A stretch of DNA of 8,070 nt from Alphaproteobacteria bacterium (GCA_026982585.1 JALSGW010000409.1:1-8070); one strand, 5' to 3'. Shown: positions 1 to 6,894, counted from the stretch's first letter. Made by a program: numbers and translations. The notes: a model not told the origin generated them from the letters alone.

Positions 1-1801
1 CCGCTTCCTGCACCGCCCGGGCCACCTCCTCGGCGCTCGGCCAGATATCCCGCAGGTAGACCGGCCGGCCGGAGGGATCCTCGCCGAGAGGCTCACGGAC
101 CAGGTCCCGGCGCAACGATCCGGCCAGCGCATAGGCCACCACCAGCGGCGGCGAGGCCAGATAGTTGGCCCGAACCAGCGGATGGATGCGACCCTCGAAG
201 TTGCGGTTGCCGGAGAGTACCGCCGCCACCACCAGCCGGCCCTCGGTGATCGCCTCGGCGATGGGCGCGGGGAGCGGGCCGGAGTTGCCGATGCAGGTGG
301 TGCAACCATAGCCCACGAGCTCGAATCCGAGCGCATCCAGATGGGGCTGGAGGCCGAGCCGGTCGAGATAGTCGCTGACCGCCCGGGAGCCCGGTGCGAG
401 CGAGGTCTTGACCCAGGGCCTGGTGCGGAGACCGCGCTCCACCGCCTTCTTGGCGAGAAGGCCGGCGGCGATCATGACGCTCGGGTTGGAGGTGTTGGTG
501 CAGCTGGTGATGGCGGCGATCACCACATCGCCGTGCCCGAGCGTGTAGTTGGCGCCCTTCACCTCCACCCGACGCCCACGGTCCGCGCCCGCCATCTCCT
601 CGAGGTGGCGGTCGAAGGCGGCGGCGGCCTCCCGCAGACGCACCCGGTCCTGCGGACGGCGTGGACCGGCGAGGCTGGGTTCGACCGTTCCGAGGTCCAG
701 CTCCAACACCTCGCTGTAGGTGGGATCCGGCGCATCGGGATCGCGCCACAGCCCCTGGGCGCGGGCGTAGGATTCCACCAGCGCCACCCGCTCGGGATCG
801 CGCCCGGTGAGGCGGAGATAGTCGATGGTGGTTTGGTCGATGGGGAAGAAGCCGCAGGTGGCCCCGTACTCCGGCGCCATGTTGGCGATGGTGGCGCGAT
901 CCGCGAGCGGCAGCTGGTCGAGGCCGGGGCCGAAGAATTCGACGAACTTCCCCACCACCCCGTGCCTGCGCAACATCTCGGTGATGGTGAGCACCAGGTC
1001 GGTGGCGGTGGTCCCTTCGCGAAGCCGGCCATCGAGCCGCACCCCCACCACCTCGGGAATGCGCATCGAGAGCGGCTGGCCGAGCATGGCCGCCTCGGCC
1101 TCGATGCCGCCCACGCCCCAGCCCAGCACCGCGAGTCCGTTGACCATGGTGGTGTGGCTGTCGGTGCCGACCAGGGTGTCGGGGAAGGCGAGCGTCGCCC
1201 CGTTGCGCTCGGCGGTCCACACCACCTGGGCCAGATACTCCAGGTTCACCTGATGGCAGATGCCCGTCCCCGGCGGCACCACCCTGAGGCCCTCGAAGGC
1301 TTCCGCACCCCAGCGCAGGAAGGCGTAACGTTCCCGGTTGCGGGCGTATTCGCGCTCCACGTTGATGCGGAAGGCGTCGCGGCGGCCGAAGGCGTCGACC
1401 TGGACCGAATGGTCGATCACCAGATCCACCGGCGTGAGGGGGTTGATGCGCTTGGGGTCGCCCCCGAGTGCGAGCATGGCATCGCGCATGGCGGCGAGGT
1501 CCACCACCGCCGGCACGCCGGTGAAGTCCTGCATGAGGATGCGCGCCGGGCGGAAGGCGATCTCACCGGAAGCCGCGGCGCGCTCCGGCCAGTTGGCCAG
1601 CGCCGCGATCTGCTCCCGGCTGTCGCCGCGGCCGTCCTGGTGGCGCAGCAGGTTCTCGAGCAGCACCTTGAGGGCATAGGGCAATCGCGGGATCAGGGGA
1701 AAGGTCCGCGCCGCCTCCTCGAGGCTGAAGACCACATAGCGGCGTCCGCCCACCTCGAGGCTGCGCCGCACATCCAGCCCACCGCGACCGACTCCGCCCA
1801 C
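1..1801 (-). CDS. acnA: Aconitate hydratase A (aconitase), C-terminus cut by window edge
   Basis: This is cytoplasmic aconitase of the AcnA/IRP1 type, which interconverts citrate and isocitrate through cis-aconitate in the TCA cycle using a [4Fe-4S] cluster. About 600 residues are visible, against roughly 890 to 900 in the family, so domains 1-3 are present and the C-terminal swivel domain with the catalytic serine lies outside the window. Visible landmarks are LKVLLENLLR near the N-terminus, MQDFTGVPAVVDL, GTDSHTTMVNGL (about residues 212-223, with Asp214 and His216), and the cluster ligands Cys434 (SCTNTSNPSV) and Cys500/Cys503 (GYGCTTCIGNSG). The ligand spacing matches IRP1 and E. coli AcnA. 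I chose the GTG at 1801 because a strong GGAGGAGG lies 8 bases upstream and the family-like N-terminus follows directly; no in-frame ATG is nearby. It follows ccmC on the same strand after 72 bases. Identity is nearly certain; only the exact start is open. Confidence 0.97.
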   Translation of the reverse strand, partial: MGGVGRGGLDVRRSLEVGGRRYVVFSLEEAARTFPLIPRLPYALKVLLENLLRHQDGRGDSREQIAALANWPERAAASGEIAFRPARILMQDFTGVPAVVDLAAMRDAMLALGGDPKRINPLTPVDLVIDHSVQVDAFGRRDAFRINVEREYARNRERYAFLRWGAEAFEGLRVVPPGTGICHQVNLEYLAQVVWTAERNGATLAFPDTLVGTDSHTTMVNGLAVLGWGVGGIEAEAAMLGQPLSMRIPEVVGVRLDGRLREGTTATDLVLTITEMLRRHGVVGKFVEFFGPGLDQLPLADRATIANMAPEYGATCGFFPIDQTTIDYLRLTGRDPERVALVESYARAQGLWRDPDAPDPTYSEVLELDLGTVEPSLAGPRRPQDRVRLREAAAAFDRHLEEMAGADRGRRVEVKGANYTLGHGDVVIAAITSCTNTSNPSVMIAAGLLAKKAVERGLRTRPWVKTSLAPGSRAVSDYLDRLGLQPHLDALGFELVGYGCTTCIGNSGPLPAPIAEAITEGRLVVAAVLSGNRNFEGRIHPLVRANYLASPPLVVAYALAGSLRRDLVREPLGEDPSGRPVYLRDIWPSAEEVARAVQEA

Positions 1802-1809
1802 GCTTCGAT

Positions 1810-1817
1810 CCTCCTCC
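1810..1817 (-). promoter_or_regulatory. Strong Shine-Dalgarno site of acnA
   Basis: On the minus strand GGAGGAGG is followed by an 8-base spacer and GTG at 1801-1799. It is the best ribosome binding site in the window and decides the acnA start, since no ATG is available in frame. Its strength suggests acnA is translated independently of ccmC rather than by coupling. Confidence 0.8.
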
Positions 1818-1840
1818 AAACCCTGTTGTCCCGCATTCCC

Positions 1841-1863
1841 GGCCCCGGCTCGGGACCGGGGCC
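1841..1863 (-). terminator. GC hairpin between ccmC and acnA, possible terminator or stabilising structure
   Basis: A perfect 8-bp inverted repeat (GGCCCCGG / CCGGGGCC) encloses a 7-base loop, 2 bases past the base of the hairpin at the ccmC stop. On the minus strand it is followed by GGGAATGCGG with no run of T, so it does not fit a standard intrinsic terminator. It could be a weak terminator, an mRNA 3'-end stabiliser, or a structure affecting acnA expression. The inverted repeat is seen directly; its function is inference. Confidence 0.4.
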
Positions 1864-1865
1864 GC

Positions 1866-1884
1866 CCGCCGGCCTAGCCGGCGG
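1866..1884 (-). other. Perfect hairpin with the ccmC stop codon as its loop
   Basis: CCGCCGGC and GCCGGCGG form a perfect 8-bp stem around a 3-base loop that is the ccmC TAG stop codon (1876-1874). It lies directly beside a second GC hairpin. GC-rich genomes yield such palindromes by chance fairly often, but two perfect 8-bp stems in tandem in one short gap suggest a transcript 3'-end or processing element. There is no poly-T tract. Confidence 0.4.
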
Positions 1885-2611
1885 TGGCCGCGACGCCGCG
1901 CGCACCCATGGCGCGAAGCCCCTGCAGGCGGCGTTCGGCGAGATGGGCGCGGATGCGCAGCAGCCACACGCTCACGAACAAAAGCTTGAACACCAGAAGC
2001 ATCACGAACAGCGGCCACAGCATGCTGGGCGCGATGGTGGGACCGTCCAGGCGCATGATGCTGGCCGGCTGGTGCAGGGTGTTCCACCAGTCCACGGAGA
2101 ACTTGATGATGGGCAGGTTGACCGCCCCCACGAGCGCCAGGATGGAGGCGGCCCGCGCACCCCGCGCCGGGTCCTCGAAGGCGTCGTGCAGCGCCATGTA
2201 GCCGAGATAGAGGAAGAACAGGATCAGCACCGAGGTGAGCCGGGCATCCCACACCCACCAGGTGCCCCACATGGGCTTGCCCCAGATGGAGCCGCTCAAC
2301 AGCGCGACGGCTGTGAAGGCGGCACCGATCGGCGCCGCGGCGCGGGCCGCCACCTCCGCCAAGAGATGCCGCCAGATCCACGCCACCGCGCTCAATAGAG
2401 CGAGCAGCGTATAGGTGAACAGCGCCATCCAGGCGGCCGGCACGTGCACGTACATGATGCGCGCCGCATCGCCCTGCTGGTAGTCGGGCGGGGCCTGGAC
2501 CAGGGCCAGATAAAGCCCCACCGGCAGCAGCGCCGCGAGCCCGGCCAGGGTCCAGGGCAGCACACGGTCCGCAAGCCGCCGGAAGGCGAGGGGATTGGCG
2601 TAGCCCTGCAT
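1874..2611 (-). CDS. ccmC: Haem exporter/handling protein CcmC
   Basis: CcmC is an inner-membrane protein that works with CcmAB to load haem onto the chaperone CcmE in System I cytochrome c maturation. From the ATG the product is 245 residues, the same as E. coli CcmC. The tryptophan-rich periplasmic signature WGTWWVWD is at about residues 115-122, and the two conserved haem-ligand histidines are recognisable as His56 (MYVHVPAAW) and His180 (WWNTLHQPAS). Hydrophobic stretches consistent with six membrane spans lie at about 20-40, 60-80, 95-110, 125-142, 155-172 and 195-218. A GTG directly before the ATG (2614) is an alternative start; GGGGAG at 2629-2624, overlapping the ccmB end, lies 9 bases from the GTG and 12 from the ATG. 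Homologues start at the position of the ATG. It lies 9 bases after the ccmB stop, so translational coupling is likely. The stop codon sits in a hairpin loop. Confidence 0.96.
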   Translation of the reverse strand: MQGYANPLAFRRLADRVLPWTLAGLAALLPVGLYLALVQAPPDYQQGDAARIMYVHVPAAWMALFTYTLLALLSAVAWIWRHLLAEVAARAAAPIGAAFTAVALLSGSIWGKPMWGTWWVWDARLTSVLILFFLYLGYMALHDAFEDPARGARAASILALVGAVNLPIIKFSVDWWNTLHQPASIMRLDGPTIAPSMLWPLFVMLLVFKLLFVSVWLLRIRAHLAERRLQGLRAMGARGVAATAG

Positions 2612-2620
2612 CACTCCGTC

Positions 2621-3295
2621 CTACTCCCCGCACAGGCGCAAGGCGGCGGCGGTGGCGAAGGGTGCTATCGCGAGCGCGAACAGGAACAACGCTCCGAGCA
2701 TCAACAGCTGTCCCCTGCCGCCCAGGCCGAAGAGATAGCCGTCCACCGCGCCCACCCCGAAGATGAGCACCGGAATGAACAGTGGCAAGACCAGAAGCGC
2801 CGCCAGGGTGGCGCCGCGCCGGCTGCCCAGCAACAGCGCCGCACCGATCGAGCCGATCAGGGTCAGAGTCGGAGTGCCGAGGGCGAGCGCGGCCGGCAGC
2901 ACCCACAGGGCTTCCCCAGGAAGACCCATGAGCAGGGCCAGCACCGGCGACATCAGCACCAGCAACAGCCCGCTCGAAAGCCAATGGGCCAGGCACTTGG
3001 CCGCCACCAACAGCTCGAGGGGGGCAGGTGCGAGCAGCATCAGCTCGAGGGTGCCGTCCTCGAAATCGGCCTGGTAGAGGCGTTCCAGGGACAGCAGCAG
3101 GGCAAACAACGCCAGCACCCAGATCACCCCCGCTCCGATGCGGACGAGCAGCGCCGGCGTGGGACCGACACCGAGGGGGAACAGGGCCAGCGCCAGGGCG
3201 AAGAAGGCCACCGCCAGCAGACTCTCCCCAGGCCGCCGGAAGGCGAGCCGGAGGTCCCGCGCCACCACCGCCCCGGCCGCCCGGATCGCGCTCAT
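2621..3295 (-). CDS. ccmB: Haem exporter membrane subunit CcmB
   Basis: CcmB is the inner-membrane permease partner of the ATPase CcmA. The CcmAB complex uses ATP to release holo-CcmE from CcmC during cytochrome c maturation. The product is 224 residues, close to the roughly 220 usual for the family. It is very hydrophobic, with about six membrane segments near residues 25-45, 50-70, 103-123, 128-152, 160-183 and 197-217. The cytoplasmic motif LYQADFEDGTLE (about 73-84), followed by PLELLVAAK and a later LIGSIGAALLLGSRRG, is characteristic of CcmB. The ATG at 3295 overlaps the ccmA TGA (ATGA). GGAG at 3307-3304 lies 8 bases upstream within the ccmA end, so the start is well supported. Confidence 0.96.
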   Translation of the reverse strand: MSAIRAAGAVVARDLRLAFRRPGESLLAVAFFALALALFPLGVGPTPALLVRIGAGVIWVLALFALLLSLERLYQADFEDGTLELMLLAPAPLELLVAAKCLAHWLSSGLLLVLMSPVLALLMGLPGEALWVLPAALALGTPTLTLIGSIGAALLLGSRRGATLAALLVLPLFIPVLIFGVGAVDGYLFGLGGRGQLLMLGALFLFALAIAPFATAAALRLCGE

Positions 3296-3900
3296 GCACC
3301 GAGCTCCAACACCAAGGCCGGGGGCAGGAGGGGATCGCCGTGGGTGGCCACCACCGCCACGCCGCCGCCGGCGAGATGGTCTTCAAGCAGCTTCGCGAGC
3401 GCCTTTCGGCTGGGGCGATCGAGACCGACCTCCGGCTCGTCCAGAAGCCACAGCGGACGGGGTGCCAGCAACAGCCGCGCAAGCGCGAGCCTGCGCCGCT
3501 GTCCGGCGGAGAGATAGCGCACCCGCATCTCGCCCAGCGCGCTCAGACCGAAGGCGGCAAGCGCGCGATCGACGCGCTCGCCGCCGCCGTACAGGGCGGC
3601 ATGGAAGGCGAGATTCTCTGCGGCGGTCAGATCGCTCTTCACGGCGTTGTGATGGCCCACATAGTGCAAGCGGGCGCGATGGGCCGCCTCCTGGGGCTCG
3701 CAGGTCCGCCCGCGCCACCACAGCCGCCCCTCGCGCCGCGGCAACAATCCGGCGAGCAGGCGCAACAGGGTGGACTTGCCGCTGCCGTTGGGCCCGCGCA
3801 ACACCAGCAGCTCGCCTTCCTCGAGGGCGAAGCCGAGCCCGGCGAACACCAGCTGTCCGCCGCGCAGGCAGGCGAGATCCTCCGCCGCGAACAGCGGCAC
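3292..3900 (-). CDS. ccmA: Haem exporter ATP-binding subunit CcmA
   Basis: CcmA is the cytoplasmic ABC ATPase that powers release of haem-loaded CcmE in cytochrome c maturation. The 202-residue product has Walker A GPNGSGKST (36-44), the CcmA-type segment LHYVGHHNAVKSDLTAAENL (78-97), the signature YLSAGQRRR (129-137; SAGQ in place of the usual SGGQ, typical of this family), Walker B LWLLDEP (150-156) and the switch histidine His187 in ATHGD. The length suits CcmA, one of the shortest ABC ATPases. The start is a GTG one codon (GCC) after the TGA of the upstream ligase gene, in the same reading frame. That in-frame TGA rules out any start further upstream. Coupling to the ligase gene is therefore expected. 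It overlaps ccmB by four bases. Confidence 0.96.
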   Translation of the reverse strand: MPLFAAEDLACLRGGQLVFAGLGFALEEGELLVLRGPNGSGKSTLLRLLAGLLPRREGRLWWRGRTCEPQEAAHRARLHYVGHHNAVKSDLTAAENLAFHAALYGGGERVDRALAAFGLSALGEMRVRYLSAGQRRRLALARLLLAPRPLWLLDEPEVGLDRPSRKALAKLLEDHLAGGGVAVVATHGDPLLPPALVLELGA

Positions 3901-3903
3901 GGC

Positions 3904-5151
3904 TCATCCGCGCCCGCGCAGGTCGTCGATGATCTTGCCGTCGTTGGGCAGGGTCCCGGGCGGCACCAGCCGCACCTCGCCCCGAAGCCCGGTCACCGCC
4001 CGGATCGCCTCCGCGACCCGCTCGACGAGCCCCTCCTCGGCGCCTTCCACCTCGAGCAAAAGCACCATGCGGTCCCGTCCCTCCTCGCTGGTGATCTCGA
4101 GGCGTGCGCGGGCGGCGTTGAAACGGCGCCGGATGTCGTCGATCTGGCGCGGATGGACGAACATGCCGCGCACCTTGGCGGTCTGGTCCGCGCGCCCGAG
4201 CCAGCCGCGGATGCGCATGTTGGTGCGGCCGCAGGGGCTCGGCCCGGGCAACACCGCCGAGAGATCGCCGGTACCGAAGCGGATCAGGGGGTAGTCGGGA
4301 TTGAACACCGTCACCACCACTTCTCCCACCTCGCCCTCGGGCAGAGGCTCGTCGGTTCCCGGCCGCACGATCTCGAGCAGCACCCCCTCATCGACGATCA
4401 GCCCTTCCCGCGCCGGGCTTTCGTAGGCGATCAGCCCGCATTCGGCGGTGGCATAGCACTGGTATCCGTCGATGCCGTAATCCCGGGCGAGCCGCTCCTG
4501 CAGCTCCCGCGGAAAGGCCTCGCCCGAGACCAGGGCTTTGGCGAAGCTCGGCCGCGGCATGCCGAGCTCTTCCGCCTTCTCGAGCAGGATGCGCAGGAAG
4601 GAGGGGGTGCCGACATAGGCCCTGGGACGAAGGCGCGCGATGGCGGCGAGCTGGAGCTCGCTCTGGCCGGTGCCGCCTGGAAACACCGGGCAGCCGAGCG
4701 CGCGGGCGCCTCCGTCCAGCATGAAGCCGGCCGGGGTCAGATGATAGGAGAAGCTGTTGTGGACGAGGTCCCCGGAGCGGATGCCCGCGGCGTAGAGGGC
4801 CCGCGCCATGCGCCAGTAGTCGCCGCGGGCGGCCTGGGGTTCGAACAGCGGTCCCGGCGACTGGAAGATGTGGACAAGCCGGCTTTGGTCGGCGGCGAGC
4901 AGCCCGCCGAATGGGGGATCCTGTTCCTGGAGCTGGATGAGTTCCGATTTGCGCAGCACCGGAAGCCGTGCGAGCGCCTTCCGGTCCCGCACCTGGTCGG
5001 GATCCACCGCCCCGAGCCGCTTCCGGTAAAGCGGCGCCCGCTCCACCGCATGGCGCAGCAGTCCGGGCAGGGCGCGGAAGAGGGCGCGCTCCCGCTCCTC
5101 GGGATCCCGTACCTCCAGTTGATCGTAGAAGGGGCTGTCCCCGGTGGCCAT
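3904..5151 (-). CDS. Phenylacetate-CoA ligase-like (PaaK family) AMP-forming enzyme
   Basis: This is a PaaK-type adenylate-forming protein of 415 residues from the ATG, near the family length of 430-440. Such enzymes activate a carboxylic acid as acyl-AMP and then acyl-CoA. Family features include LEVRDPEERE at the N-terminus, TPAGFM (139-144), FPGGTGQSE (157-165), GTPSFLRILLEKAEELG (181-197), YATAECGLIAYE (233-244), DYPLIRFGTGDLS (286-298) and PNDGKIIDDLR at the C-terminus, with Lys406 in the place of the catalytic lysine. The usual Ser/Thr/Gly-rich ATP loop is replaced by FQSPGPLFEP (about 96-105), so activity on the normal acyl-CoA route is not assured; I recall this variant from a PaaK-like subgroup found beside liv genes. 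Substrate unknown. A GTG at 5163 overlapping the upstream TGA would add four residues; ATG is preferred because homologues begin near DSPFYDQLE. No strong Shine-Dalgarno decides it. Confidence 0.88.
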   Translation of the reverse strand: MATGDSPFYDQLEVRDPEERERALFRALPGLLRHAVERAPLYRKRLGAVDPDQVRDRKALARLPVLRKSELIQLQEQDPPFGGLLAADQSRLVHIFQSPGPLFEPQAARGDYWRMARALYAAGIRSGDLVHNSFSYHLTPAGFMLDGGARALGCPVFPGGTGQSELQLAAIARLRPRAYVGTPSFLRILLEKAEELGMPRPSFAKALVSGEAFPRELQERLARDYGIDGYQCYATAECGLIAYESPAREGLIVDEGVLLEIVRPGTDEPLPEGEVGEVVVTVFNPDYPLIRFGTGDLSAVLPGPSPCGRTNMRIRGWLGRADQTAKVRGMFVHPRQIDDIRRRFNAARARLEITSEEGRDRMVLLLEVEGAEEGLVERVAEAIRAVTGLRGEVRLVPPGTLPNDGKIIDDLRGRG

Positions 5152-5159
5152 GGTCCCGC

Positions 5160-6038
5160 TCACGCTTCCAGATCGGACGCCTTGGGGTCGTCCGCATGTC
5201 CGCCCACCTCATAGCGGTCCGCGAGCGCCGCGGCCAGCGGCGAGGCCCAGACCGGACGTCGCCTCTGGCGCCAGCTCCGCCACAGGCTCGAGAAACTGCC
5301 GTAGCGGAACGCGATCGGCGTGCGGGCGAAGCGCCGGGCGAGCAGGGCGAGCTCGTCGCGGTGGCGCTGGAAGGGGGATGGCAGCGGATCGCCCGCGGGC
5401 TCCAGATAGAGATAGACGAGCGTGCCGGGCCGGTCGGGAAAACTGTGCGCGAGGCCGAGGGCGAGGCGGGCCAGGGCGGCGAGGTCCACGTGCCGGAGCC
5501 GCGCGCCTTCGTCGAGCTCGCGCAACAGGGCGAGCCACGGCTCCGCGGCACCCCGCTCCGCACGGCGCCAGTAGGCGGCGCTCAGACGGGTGCGGGGCTG
5601 CGCAAGGTAATCGAAGCCGAGCGCCACCACGCCCACGAGCCGCCGTCCGGCCCGCGCCAGAAGCTCCAGCCGGGGCGGCGTGCCCCGCACCCCGGTCGGG
5701 CAGCGGATGTGGAAGCGGAGTTCGTCGAAGCGGTTGAGCCCGAGCAGCTCCAGTTCGCCGGGGGTGGCCTGCCAGGGCGCGAAACTGTTGACCGCAAGGG
5801 CGGCACCGGAGAGGGGCAGCCGCAGGCGCTCCTTGAGTTTGGGATCATCGGGCACGAGGTCGGGATCGACCCCGCGCACGAGCCCGTCACGCCAATCCCG
5901 CAGCCGTCCGTCGAGGCCGAAGGCCTCTTCCGGAAACCGTCCGAGGATGCGTTGGGCGAGACGATTGCCGAGTCGCTGCGGCCGATCCTGCCGGGACGGC
6001 CGGGCGCTCCCGCCTCCCTTGCCGAGACTGGCCTCCAC
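5160..6038 (-). CDS. Conserved protein of unknown function between livF and the ligase; possible degenerate nuclease-fold protein
   Basis: This 292-residue product is soluble, rich in Arg and Leu, with no signal peptide or membrane segment. I do not recognise a characterised function. Recognisable blocks are LAVNSFAPW (81-89), RCPTGVRGTPPRLELL (112-127), RRLVGVVALGFDYL (132-145), LVYLYLEP (207-214), FQRHRDELALLA (223-234) and YGSFSSLWRSW (246-256). From memory, this order resembles poorly characterised proteins sometimes labelled putative PGN_0703-type restriction endonucleases, in which the block after LELL would carry an E-S-K motif; here it reads V-A-L-G-F, so the catalytic acid and lysine would be missing. 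That match is tentative. Translation is expected to couple to livF: GTG at 6038 abuts the livF TAG with no gap, and there is no clear Shine-Dalgarno. No later ATG or GTG occurs before the conserved part begins. The stop is followed closely by the ligase gene. Being inside the uptake operon suggests a role tied to it. Confidence 0.8.
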   Translation of the reverse strand: MEASLGKGGGSARPSRQDRPQRLGNRLAQRILGRFPEEAFGLDGRLRDWRDGLVRGVDPDLVPDDPKLKERLRLPLSGAALAVNSFAPWQATPGELELLGLNRFDELRFHIRCPTGVRGTPPRLELLARAGRRLVGVVALGFDYLAQPRTRLSAAYWRRAERGAAEPWLALLRELDEGARLRHVDLAALARLALGLAHSFPDRPGTLVYLYLEPAGDPLPSPFQRHRDELALLARRFARTPIAFRYGSFSSLWRSWRQRRRPVWASPLAAALADRYEVGGHADDPKASDLEA

Positions 6039-6884
6039 CTAGAGCCACCGCTTGCGTCGTTTGTAGCTTTTGATGTTGCGGAAGCTTTTGCGGCCCGATC
6101 CGCTCAGACCCAGATAGAACTCCTTGACGTCCTCGTTGTTGCGCAGCTCCTCCGCCGGCCCGTCCAACACCACCCGCCCGTTCTCCAGCACATAGCCGTA
6201 ATGCGCGTAGCGCAGGGCCATGTTGGTGTTCTGCTCGGCGAGCAGGATGGTGACCTTCTCCTCGCGGTTCAGCCGCACCACGATCTCGAAGATCTCCTCC
6301 ACCAGCTGGGGGGCGAGGCCCATGGACGGCTCGTCCAGCAGCATCACCTTGGGACGCGCCATGAGCGCGCGGCCGATGGCGCACATCTGCTGCTCGCCGC
6401 CCGAGGTGTAGCCGGCCAGCGAGTGGCGGCGCTCCTTGAGCCGCGGGAAGTAGCTGTAGACCATCTCGAGGTCGCGCCGGATCGCGGCGCGGCCGTCGGT
6501 GCGGGTGTAGGCGCCGGTGAGGAGGTTCTCCTCCACCGTCAGATGCTCGAAGACGTGCCGGCCCTCCATCACCTGCACCACCCCGCGCCGCACCAGCTCC
6601 GGCGTGTCCAGCTTGTGCACGTCCTCGCCGCGAAAGGTGATGGTGCCCTTGGTCACCTCACCCCGTTCGGTGGCGAGCAGGTTGGAGACGGCCTTGAGGG
6701 TGGTGGTCTTGCCGGCCCCGTTGGCGCCGAGCAGGGCGACGATCTGACCCTCCGGCACGCGGAGCGAGACGCCCTTGAGCACCAGCACCACGTGGTCGTA
6801 CACGACCTCGATGTTGTTGACCGACAGCAGCGCCTCCTCCGTGGACGCGCTCGTCTGCGGCCGTTCCAGCACCTCGGTGCTCAT
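6039..6884 (-). CDS. livF: Branched-chain amino acid-type ABC transporter ATP-binding protein (LivF family)
   Basis: This is the cytoplasmic ATPase of a hydrophobic amino acid/amide-type (HAAT) uptake transporter, normally paired with LivG, permeases LivH/LivM and a periplasmic binding protein. The 281 residues contain Walker A GANGAGKTT (53-61), the Q-loop Gln104 in VVQVMEGRHVFEHLTVEENL, signature TSGGEQQ (160-166), Walker B VMLLDEPSMGL (180-190) and the LivF-type LLAEQN (214-219), where Gln replaces the usual switch histidine. It is longer than the roughly 235-residue E. coli LivF because of an N-terminal extension of about 18 residues and a basic tail ending NIKSYKRRKRWL. The ATG at 6884 has GAGG at 6894-6891, 6 bases upstream. 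It follows the binding-protein gene by 39 bases and abuts the next gene with no gap. The presence of a PaaK-like ligase suggests the solute may be an organic acid, possibly aromatic, rather than an amino acid; this is inference. Confidence 0.93.
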   Translation of the reverse strand: MSTEVLERPQTSASTEEALLSVNNIEVVYDHVVLVLKGVSLRVPEGQIVALLGANGAGKTTTLKAVSNLLATERGEVTKGTITFRGEDVHKLDTPELVRRGVVQVMEGRHVFEHLTVEENLLTGAYTRTDGRAAIRRDLEMVYSYFPRLKERRHSLAGYTSGGEQQMCAIGRALMARPKVMLLDEPSMGLAPQLVEEIFEIVVRLNREEKVTILLAEQNTNMALRYAHYGYVLENGRVVLDGPAEELRNNEDVKEFYLGLSGSGRKSFRNIKSYKRRKRWL

Positions 6885-6890
6885 CGGGCG

Positions 6891-6894
6891 CCTC
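6891..6894 (-). promoter_or_regulatory. Shine-Dalgarno site of livF
   Basis: GAGG on the minus strand is followed by CGCCCG (6 bases) and the ATG at 6884, supporting that start. It lies in the 39-base gap after the binding-protein stop. I see no hairpin with a T-run and no promoter-like element in this gap, so the two genes are probably cotranscribed. Confidence 0.6.

Noticed and set aside
93..1220. 375-codon minus-strand frame inside acnA
   Set aside because: It is an out-of-frame reading of acnA; the true frame carries the aconitase motifs and cluster cysteines.
182..2398. 738-codon open frame on the plus strand
   Set aside because: It is antisense to acnA and ccmC, whose protein motifs are unmistakable. 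Its product is low-complexity His/Arg/Gly/Glu-rich sequence with no family signature, as expected for shadow frames in GC-rich DNA.
1563..3482. 639-codon open frame on the minus strand across acnA, ccmC, ccmB and ccmA
   Set aside because: It is a different frame of four genes that are each fully supported, with no domain of its own.
2444..3517. 357-codon plus-strand frame rich in Gln and Arg
   Set aside because: It is antisense to ccmB; hydrophobic Leu/Ala codons read backwards give Gln/Arg/Ser-rich nonsense.
3028..5214. 728-codon open frame on the plus strand
   Set aside because: It lies antisense to the ligase, ccmA and part of ccmB. The composition is Gln/Ala/Gly/Arg-rich with no motif and no good ribosome site; it is a shadow.
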